Positions 1-10,400 of a DNA stretch of 64,000 nucleotides are shown in pieces. Positions within the stretch are counted from its first letter, which is position 1, and every line of letters begins with the position of its first letter. The translations under genes were made by a program, and so were the position numbers. This stretch comes from Undaria pinnatifida (Eukaryota; Sar; Phaeophyceae; Laminariales; Alariaceae): NCBI GenBank assembly GCA_012845835.1, contig JABAKD010000013.1, positions 2,770,415 through 2,834,414 on the forward strand. Direction: 5' to 3'. The notes below the pieces were generated by a model. It made no database searches. It was not told the DNA's origin and saw only the letters and a list, made by a program, of their open reading frames with translations.

Positions 1-330
1 GAAATTTCGACGGTCTTGGGTTCCTTGAGAACAGGCCTCGAGAAGAAGAAAAAGTTCCACCAGATGAACAAAACCATGGCCAAGGTACAACACAAAAAAA
101 AACTGTATGCCACCAAAAAAATTGCAGGAAAAAAGAACGAATTCCGACGACCTTCGGTTCGACAAGAACCGATCTCGAGAAAGATGCAAGTTGCTATTAT
201 CGACAAGAACCGATCTCGAGAAAGATGCAAGTTGCTATTATACCGGATGAAAATCCCACGGCACAGGTATTTACCACGAAACAAATATTGAGGAACTACA
301 AAAAAAAAAAACGAATTTCCGACCATTTCG
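1..330 (-). repeat. Degenerate copy of MITE-like family A
   Basis: The stretch around 60-100 ('CAGATGAACAAAACC', 'ATGGCCAAGGTACAAC') resembles the interior of family A as seen in minus orientation at 46077-46100. A second trace of the same kind is at 240-270. It is heavily diverged and I see no terminal repeats. Confidence 0.35.
161..242. repeat. 41-bp tandem duplication
   Basis: A 41-base unit beginning GACAAGAACCGATCTC occurs twice head to tail with almost no difference, which indicates a recent event. Confidence 0.85.
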
Positions 331-987
331 GTTTAATAAACGGTGTAAAAAAAATCTCCGAAAGACAAAACGGGGCCACACTGCTAAAAAGGTCAAAACG
401 AAAAAAAAACCGGGGCGTAGCGATTTCTGCGCGGATCCAGAAAATAGCCTTTCTTTTTCCGAACTTTTTTCTACATGGCTTTTTGGAAACCCCCCCCTGC
501 TCCCTGTCCGTCTCCTTCAAAAAAAAAACTGAGGCCAAGACCTTTCTTTTGTGCTCCCCTGGCCGAAAACCCCCTCCTATCTCCCCGTCCGTCTACCCCA
601 TAAGCAAAAGAAAAACTTGAAAACAACAAAACAGCAAAATGTCGGAGCGGACTTCAAAATCCCCTTCGCCTGTGCAACAAAAACGGGAAAGGCTGAGTGA
701 GGCCGAAGGGTTAGGTCAAGGGGAGACGGGGGATGCGGTGCGGCACTTGGCACGATGAATAGTTGGTTTGTACTTGGGGAGGGAGGGGGAAGGGGAGGGG
801 GAAGGGAGGGGGGGGGGGGGGGGTGCATGGCCTTAGTTTGGGTCTTAGCTATATCTCCCACGCCCCAACTACTCGGCAATAGTGTGTGAAAAAATGCCAT
901 TTTGAAGGAGTTGAAAGCAGCCAGCGAAAAAAAAAAAATCTAAACAAAATTCCCGCACAACGCATGAAAACCAAAACCATCTCTCAC
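243..987. other. Non-coding, low-complexity intron sequence
   Basis: A-rich stretches, a G-rich block with a run of about 15 G at 809-823, and no LRR-like exon in any minus-strand frame. The open frames here are compositional. I read it as the intron downstream of exon 11. Confidence 0.5.
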
Positions 988-1449
988 CGTGACGGTTGCG
1001 TCGTCCACTTGCGCCAGACCTCGTAGGGACACGCTGGTCAGCCTCGACTTAAGCATAGCGTGCCCGGCACCGCAATCCTCGACAACGCCACCAGTCTTCC
1101 CCCCCTTTTCTTCCTCCACCCCTACTGTCTCCTGCTCCTCCTCCTCCTCCTCCCCCTCATCGACCTCCTCCTCATTCTCTTCCTCGTATTCCTCTTCCTC
1201 CTCCCCTTCTCCGTCCTTGTAGAGCGCGGCCGAACCGTTTCCCTCAAACGTCGCCCTCGCCTTCCCCTTCCCTTTCCCGTTCACTGTTCCTTTCCCCTTG
1301 CCTTTGCCCTTACCCTTCCCTTCACTCTTGCCTTTACCGCGGCCACTCCTTGCAACCCCGCGCAAAGCTGCGGCAGCCGCCCCCGTTCCTCGCCCGTTGC
1401 TCCTTGCTTCAAAAGTAGCATCAGCTGAGCTGCCGTCGTACTGGAACAG
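988..1449 (-). CDS. Exon 11 of the RAD7-like gene with long charged insert
   Basis: 154 codons, acceptor GTGCCAG|CTG behind about 100 bases of pyrimidine-rich intron, donor ACG|GTGAGA, phase 0/0. Begins 'LFQYDGSSADATFEA', then a Gly-Lys run built from 'GKGK' units, an acidic run of Glu with 'EEEYEEENEEEVDEG', and returns to LRR sequence 'LTSVSLRGLAQVDDATVT'. The charged block interrupts the LRR solenoid and is probably a disordered loop. Alternative AG acceptors exist at the next two CAGs. Confidence 0.7.
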
Positions 1450-4400
1450 CTGGCACGTGGAGGGGGGGACCGTGGACGAGGGCAGAGGGGGTGGGGAGGT
1501 GGAGACAAGGGGGGGGTAAGGGGGGGAGTGAGGTGGGGGGGGATTTAGGCAGCGCGGTGTTGATCCTTGACCTGAGTGAAAAAAAAAAGGAAACCGCATG
1601 GATATGCGGTGGCAAATGGAAATGAGCATGAAAAAAAAACTCAGCTTGAACTTCGCACGTACGTAAAAAAATAAATCACGAAGAGCACATGTGCAAAAGA
1701 AAGCAAAAACGGAACGAAAAAAATAAATATATAAATAAAGGCCAGAAAAAATGAAGGAAGGAGGGGAAAGGGAAACGAGGCTCGAATTTTAAAAAAAATT
1801 GACACGCTTGCAAAACCAGAGTATGATACCGGCTACGCACTCTGTCGAACACACAGCTGACGTTGTGAAAAAATATACATACATCATATATTTAGTATAC
1901 AAGGTTCCCCTTCGGGAGGTGGACACGTGCCTCCCGGGGGCGACGCAAGTCGAATGACTACAACTAACTGATGATGATGAAGTATTTTGCAGAAGGTGTA
2001 TATCGGAGGGATGCGTAGTGGAAAGAATGTGGATAATATAAGATATCACAGACTTTTGGAGGAGGAGGGTTGGGATATTGCTGAGGCTCGGTGTGATAAG
2101 TTATTCGAAAGTCCACTCCGTATAACTGCGTGGCAGCAACTAATTCTACGTTTGTAGCATATATATGTGTAAGGCTGTGACATGAAGTGGAGATACTCTT
2201 CAACACTCGAATATGTAGTAGGTTGAGATCCAGCGACTTCCACAAGTTCTTGATTTGCTCCAGCTAAGATGCTGTCGTGGAAAGTGTTGAAACCTGATCC
2301 TGGGATAACGGTGTACAAATTGGTTGTGATGTGGGCAATAATATGTGCACGGACGATGTGATGTAAAGCTGGGTTGTTGTGCACACGACGCGAGATACAT
2401 CTTAATAAACATGCACCATCACCAATCTCGGGAATAATGGACCATTGACCAGAATTGTTATTGTTGCCGCTGTTGTTGTCTTGATCATTTTCGCTGTCTG
2501 ATGGGTTTGTACTGCTGTCGCTGCTGTTAGAGGAATCATTGGTGTCAATTTTTTGTTTGTTTTCTGTGTCCAGTATTTTTCCCCGCGTGCTTATACCGAT
2601 GTTTGTTGCCGATATGGTCTGTTGTGTGCACATCGTTACTTTTGCCTGGGTTGTGTTGCTACTTTATATCTCTTTATACAGGTTTCGCTACTGCTGTATG
2701 GTAACCACCGCCGTGTCAATTGTGAGGGAGAACTCACAGTAATGACATAGTTCACGTCGTTGCAGCGGGTACATATACACCGCGCCCGCGTCTAGCAGTG
2801 CGGGAAAATTCTCTCGCAAATACATTTTGATGCCACCCCGATGTACGTGCGAGGACTAAAGTTCCACCGTGTGTGTAGTAGACGTATTTAAGCCTGACGA
2901 TATGCCAATATTTTAGGCTCTAAACCAAATTAAGCCCTATCGTGTTTTAAATGTCTACAAAATAGGTCTATTTTATCGACCTAACGACCACGGCAGACCA
3001 CGGTGAGATGTGGATTTTCCCAAAATATGCACTTGGGCACATTTTGGCCCAAGTGCATATTTGAAGCAATTTTCCGAGTATTTTCCAGCAAACAACAGCA
3101 GCATTTCAGACGACAAAAGCTCAAGGAAACATCAGACGGATGCCTACATTTCGAGGGTGGAAATTGAACCGGGTTGAGGGCCAGTCCTGCTGTGCTGCTG
3201 TACTGACTGCCACACTGAGGCACACCGAAGGCGGCAGACGCCTGCGAGGTATCCTACATATGAAGCGGGTATGGAGTACGAAGCACTCAATGTTTTTGCC
3301 AGGCACCAGTTATTTGTTTTGGCCGTTTGTTCAAGCTCGCACAGCATGGGCAGGGGAGGGTCTTTCTCGAAGTTTCCACCCACTCATGTGCTGACTCGTG
3401 ACATAAATCCTCGTCTTGCCATCTGCGTCTGGAGTAGTGCAGAAATATCATAGTCTATTTTCAAGTAGTTTGATCTTTCCTCGGCTTTTCTCTTTATGCG
3501 TACTGAAAGAGACCACTATTTCGAGTTTTAGACGTATGGTGTTTTTTTTATGCGTTTAAGGTCGAAATATCGAATGGCCCAGCTCTTCCAGTTGGAAGAA
3601 CTTAAGACCTAACCTCGAGGCTTAAATACGTCTAGTGTGTGGTTGCCCGGGGACAGAAGTGTCTCATACCCCGCAAAATAGAGCCAGTCTCGGCGGCTTT
3701 CCGCGGCCATAGCTCGCGCCACGGACGTCCCATGAGCCCGGCACACGGCTGATAATATACCGACGGGTAGTCTGATCGCATTGCAGAAGAAAGCACACAA
3801 AAAAACTCTGCGCCGGCGGAGAAAAAGGGACGGACTAGGCAAAAAAATCAAAATGGTACATATGCATATATAGTATATATACCAGGTACACCGCAAGAAC
3901 CATCCAACTCCAAACTGAAGAAACCTTATCTATCCCTTTCAAAACGATTGCAGCAGTGACGGCCGAAACTGTCGAGCAACGGTCTGTCACGCAAGCTACA
4001 GCAGAGGGCTGCACGTCTTCTTTTCTCGGGCTCCTCGCTTAAACCATTAGCGTCGCAGTGCCAACATGGGGACGAAACACTTGGAGTTACACTACGATCA
4101 TTTGAGGAGTTGGAAATGGCTTATATAACCCATTCGGGACCTATTGTTACGGAGAGTGCGATCCAATCAAGCCTCTAGGAAGAGCTTGAGGCAATCTGAG
4201 CACCGCATACGGCCCATGCTTGCCTCGCACAGCTTCCTGTGACGCGGCTCGAGTACAGTCCATACCCTACGCCAGCAGCTCAGTTAGCTTCTTCATGTGG
4301 CCGACGCGGCAATCGGCAGTGTTTTTCGTCAATAATTCTGTCTGACGTCGCAAAGAGGTGAAGACGCTCCACTCCTCACCCATGAAGACACTTGATTAAC

Positions 4401-7400
4401 GAAAAACTGAACCCAAATACTACGGACAAAATAACCGCATTACCATGTTCTGGGGAAAAATAACCAAGAATCCCATAGCCTGGAAAAAATATCCAAGAAT
4501 ACCATGACTTGGGATAAAATAACTACAATACCATGTCCTTGGGAAAAAATAACCGAGAATACCATGACCCCTGGGGGAAATAACCAAGGAGGCATTAGCT
4601 GCGTCAGCTATGATATGTGCGTGTACCACGTTTGGTTTTGTTTTTGTTTTCTCTTTCACTGGGTATTCCTCCACTCCAGAGTGACTGGAGCCCGTCCTGT
4701 GACCAGGACTTGATTACGCGAGTTTATGCGGGAACAACAACCAAGAACCCCATGGCCCGGGTGACAAAACCAAGAACCTCATGGCCAGAAGAACATGACT
4801 AAGAACCCCATGGCCCGGAGAAAATGACCAAGAATCTCTTGGCCTGGAGAAAACAACCAAGAATCCCATGCGCGGCCCGGATGAAACAACTTAAGAACCT
4901 CACATGGCCTGGAAAAAATAACCAGAATCCCATGGCCAGGTGAAAGCAACCAGAAAAAGACCGAAACAACACACGTGGCAATTTCAATGACAATGCTCCC
5001 TGGTAGCTCTCATGTTGAAAGAAGTGATTCTATGAGCCAAAAAAAGGTATACCTCTGTTCGACGCGTTGCTACCGTGGGGGGTATGATATTCAATATTAA
5101 TAGCGCTTTTGAATACAAACGTTTCCTTAAGTCGACCTTATCCCAGAATCGTCAGAATTTCATTTTTTTTCGGACAATATTACGTTTTTGTATACCTAGC
5201 CCATGAGTTTGCTCCCCGGGTTGCACCTTCAGCTTACTATATATACATATATATATATGTGTGTGTGAGGTGGATCCACGCCGGTCCGGAATGGAGCAAG
5301 ACGTCCGGGTGGGACCACCGGCCGGCGCAGGAGGTCCCATCCAATCCAACACTCGCGCGGCCTGACTCGTAACGAAGAGCAAAAAATAACACAGCAACAA
5401 AAATCGCCATCCGTGTAGATGGACCCAAGTTCAGATGGCTCCAAACCGTGGAACAGCTAGAGGTTGAACCACACCGAATGTTGTTGCGCGAGGTAGAAAT
5501 CCCCACACCAGAAGCCTAAAAAAGAAAAAAAGTGCCTCTCTCGTACCGTATACAGCAGACGACCGTTTGCAGCAGAGGATACCCTGCTCGCGATGCAAGA
5601 CACATCTATCGGGATGGCACTAGTCGCGCAAAAGGGGAACACACGCGCAAGATACCATGACCGCACCCTGTGAACCAACACCACGGAAAAATATCTACAG
5701 ATGGTTCAGATCCTTGACGTTGTTAGCACCGGGAAAAAAAAAAAAAAAAACGCTGCTCAAACGTCAAGTAATCAGCTTCTCCTCGAAAACGCGGATGAGG
5801 TGTCATACCAGACAATAGGAGGCAACTTCAGCCCCGTGGAAACAACTTCTACAGGTGATGCAAACCCGTCAAAACAATCTATGCGATCTATAACATCTAC
5901 TGTATATGATATATATGATGTATATGCTACATATGATCCATATGATTAATATGATCTACATGACTCATATGATATTTAAGATCTACGACATGGTCTACAA
6001 TATTTGTATGATCTATGCTAGTTATGTTGCCTACATTATCTACGTATTGCCTGGTATGATTTACAAAATCTATATGACCAATATGATATAATCTGTCCGA
6101 TGTAGCAAGCCTTGCAGCAGCGGCGGGTGAGGCTAGACACACCTGTCGGATGACGCCAGTGGAAAAAAGCGGGCACATGCCCAGGCTTAGCGACTCCAGA
6201 ACGCCGCACCGCTCCCCGATCGAACGCAGGCTGGCGTCCGTCAGGGCGGTACAGTCCGAAACGTCCAGGTGCCGCAGACTCTTCCCGCAGGCCTCCAAAG
6301 CCTATACGTAAACCCGATAGGAGAAAACAAGACAGGTCTGGGGGTCAAGGAGGAACGAGCTCACACAAAAGCATGTCTTCTATCTTTCTTGTCAAGTCAC
6401 GATTCATGCATCATGTGGCACGCCTCACAACAACGTTCACGAATCGTTGATGAAAGGGTAAACCCCGCATCACATCACAGATGACGAAAACAACCTTACC
6501 ACAGGGATCACATACCACCAACGTACACGGGGGGGTAGGTACTCTTAAGGCCAAATGAACAAAATAAATGTCCAACAATCAAATAATTATTTTTTAAAAG
6601 GTGCACAAGCGAACACAAAAATAATGGCATAGAAGAATGTTACGATCCACGCAGCATTGCTGTCAGAACGAATAGTCACAACTGAGACGTTAATCAAATG
6701 GCCATCCGACTTGCCGACTTTAGTGAGGCGAGCAAAGCGAGCAAAAATTGGGTCCCCCCTGCCCCCCCCGCCCCCCCCAAAAAAGGGAACAATGATCCCT
6801 CTTTCAAGGAACGCCCTCCTGAAAGTATGAAGCCCCAAGAAATCCGGGATTGGGCACCTGGAGAAATCGACAAACAGGTAAAGTATAGTCCGATCCGACT
6901 CACAGCTAGTTGATGACACAAGTCGTGCCGACTCGCAGCTGTTAACAATCTGAAAAAAGAGCGTCATCACAAAACACGCAGGGTTTCGGTATGCACCTGC
7001 CGTCACAGAACACTATATCCCATTAACAACCATGGAAGCACGCCCCACACACCAATACTTGACCCCTACTATCAAAAAGAAAAAGACGCCCCACCACGTC
7101 GTGATCAGACAACACACATGTCCCGGCACCGCTCGCGCAAGGAAGATTTCAACTATAAAAAATGAAAAGGGGGCAATAAGAAGAGGCCCATGATTTGGTG
7201 CATCTAGCGATTTGATAATGCCAAGAGCTACTTACGCCTAGCTGATAGCCCTGAGTTGTGCTGTGTGTGCTTGTTGGCGATGTCATGTTGTGATCGCCAG
7301 TACGGTTTGTAATTTTCGGAAAAAAAGGAGGACCGGGAGAGGACAATGAAGTGATGAGGCGAAAAAAAAAACGAGTACACACGTACATACAAGCCGGTCG

Positions 7401-10400
7401 GTACCTGGTAGTATCGCATGATACCTGGTACGACTGATGTACCTGGTATGTTCGAAAAGAAAGCACAGCGCAGCATGGCACAGTACCGCAGGGCAAGGCA
7501 CGGGACCGCACGGCACCGAACGACGCTGCGCTGCTGAGCTATAGCTGGGCTGAGCTGAGGTGCGAGATATTTTTTTTGTTAGTCCACAATAGAGTACCCT
7601 GGCACGTACAGCAGCAGTAGCACCGGTGCTATGACACTTCGAACGATACTTGGCATGGAGGAAAAGTACAGCCAAAAACACCCAGCACGGCACAGCACCG
7701 CACAGTACCGCACCCCATGGCAGGGAACGGGCAGGCACCGCAGGGCACGGCAGGGCACGGCCCCGCGCGGCACTGCACGGCGCTGCGCTGCTGAGCTAGA
7801 GCCGCGGTGCGCTCCGCTGAGCGGAGCCGAGTTGGTGATGATGCGCCGGGCTAAGCTAAGACGGGACCTTTGGTATGACATGAAACTACGAACAAAATGG
7901 TGAAGGAAGAAATCAAAGAAAAGCTAGAGAGTTCCGCAAGTACGGCATCGCACGGCACTGCGCGCTACTGAGCTATCAGCTATATATACCTGGACTGAGC
8001 TGAGCGGTGAGAGCAATTTCTTTGATATTCAACACTTTAGTGCCTGGTATGTACAGCAGCAGTAGAACCGGCGGAATGACACTTCGAACGGGACTTGGCA
8101 TGTACAAAAGTACAGCAAAAAACACGCAGCGCGGCACAGCATGGCACGGCATGGAACAGGGTGACACAGCACCGCACAGTACCGCACTGCATGGCAGGGC
8201 GGGGGCAAGGCACGGCAGAGCACGGCCCGGCGCGGCACCGCACGGCGCTGCTGCTGGGCTGGCGCTGCGGTGCGCTCTGCTGAGCGGAGCCGAGCTGATG
8301 ATGATGCGCCAAGCTAAGCTATACGATGGGACCTCTGGTGGCATGATGACAGGAACCTTCGTGTAACTACATACAAAAGGGTGAAAGAAGAAACCAAAGA
8401 AAAGCTGGAGCGTTCCGCAAGTAATGGAAGGAGGCGGCGTCGAAGTGGGACCCCCGAAGATGCCAGGGACGCACCAACGGAGCACTTTCAGCAGAAAGAA
8501 AAAAAAAGAGTACTTCTATACTTGATCAAAATGAAGACTCACCTCCCTGAGCGTCTTGTCGGTGAGCTTCGTGAGGCCGCTCAAGGACAGCCTCTCCAAG
8601 CACGACATCCCCGCCAAAGCCCCCAGTTCATTGGGGCCCAAGTGGATGCAGTCCGTCTTTTATCGACCAAGGTCAGACAACCACAAACAAGGGCCAAATC
8701 CGAAGGCAGGTCGCAACGGAGGAACGTAAGGATAAAAAACAGGGGCGAGAGAGATAAAACGCAAGAAAGGCAGGCAGGCAGGCAGGCAACCCAAGCAGCT
8801 CGAGCAGGCGAATAGCAGATACTCCGGAGTACTACAGTTTTTGCTTCCTCTCTAGTGCCGGCTGAGTAGTGCCGGTTGCCCGCCACAGTGCCAGCGCAAT
8901 CGGATCGAACATGAGGGAAAAACCTGTACGCAGAGACATTTTCCGGAGTAGTGCAGGTTGCCGCCATAGTGCCAATGCATCCTGCCGACACTATAGCGGC
9001 GCAATACGGGGTCTGATTCTAATAGCCCCCACCCGCTCGCGAAGAAACTTCGGGCATTTCCGCGCGTCCCTGTTGGATACTGCTACAAACTCGTCGCCAG
9101 GCATCTACAGCCAGACGTGCTCCCAAACACCCCAACTTCGTTTCAGGAAACTCCACGCGCTTTTGCTTCCCTGCAACATCGATACACCGCTTAAACTAAC
9201 AGCACGAAAAAGTTTGTTTTCTTCATTGTATTTGTAAACTGCATTGGCGACAAACCGCAGAACAAATGAACGTGCACAAAAAAAAAGCAAAGCAGAGCAC
9301 ACAAACGCAAAACCGAGAAAAGCGAGCTGTGTACCGCAAGCACATCAATAAATACCTACGGGTACATTGTTGTGGTGCGATATGTCATCACCGGACGCCG
9401 GTTCTACGAAGAACGTACACAAGCGGGGGACGACGCTTACCAGCGACAGCGATGTCAGCGCGCTACCGACCGGCCTTTCAGCGTCAACCATGCGGTCCAG
9501 AGACTTCCGCGTGATGCGCGAGTTCGCGGGTATCTCGAGACCCGTCAGCTTCGGGCAGCACGACAGCAGCCCCAACACGCCTGCATCCGTCAGCTGATAG
9601 GTACCTTCAAGTCAAATAATCGATCGATCATCAGAAGGAGGCAGTCGCAAGCAACGATTTTGGGGAGGAAGGGGAGGGGGGGGGCGGCAAGAGCGACAGT
9701 CGTCATTTGCTGGGTCAACAGGATCTGTTCATTCAGCGGCGGGCCTTGCTTGGGGTCGTTTGGGTGGCGGTACCTGATGACTGTCCGGGGTCTAGCCGGG
9801 GTGAGGGGTGACCGTCACTTCCTTGGCGTAGCTTGGTTCAACCTCTACTTGCTACTACCTCGTATTTTTCTACCGGGGAATCTATTAAATAGCAATCAGG
9901 ACCAAATATGCAGGAGGGGTTCCTCCCCAACAACGCGATGGTGTGCCAGAACAATGTGACCGCCGTATTGAGGGAAGCCGCTTCATTCACTCCAGGTTAC
10001 GACCGCATTTCTCAGTCATGCCCACACGTTTCGGACCGCCTTATAGAGGCATACCGCCTTATGGAGGCATAGCGTCCTATTAGGAAACACCCATTGTATA
10101 TTCATTTTTCTCCTTCCCATGTATTATCCTCGCAACACTCTTGCCCTCCCTCCCAGAAGTAACTCAGATCCGGTGACGCCACATAGCGGGGCCCCTTCTT
10201 TCCCCTCCCCACTGCGGTACGTGCCTGCACTGTTACTGCGAGGATAATTCAGAATTTTCTTCCCTCATCGAATCGCGTCGAATTGTACTTTAGTGGACAG
10301 AAAAAGCAATGGCATACAATGGCCTTTGTGTTTTTCGTGGCCCTTGATTCCATTGGTTCTCCGTAAAAGTAACAGCAGTAATGGAAAGGGAAGTTGTTCG

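Noticed and set aside
989-1428. Plus-strand Ser- or Leu-rich open frames
   Set aside because: They are shadows of the Glu/Lys-rich minus-strand exon 11; the codons are pyrimidine repeats.
4429-4965. CRISPR array
   Set aside because: Units are contiguous and imperfect, without unique spacers of constant length; the context is eukaryotic.
7283-8366. Long Ala/Cys/Arg-rich frames on both strands
   Set aside because: They run through the GCACGG-type tandem repeats of family H and change with each unit.
9372-9959. 195-codon plus-strand frame
   Set aside because: It overlaps exon 8 of the minus-strand LRR gene, which has family pattern and matching splice sites.
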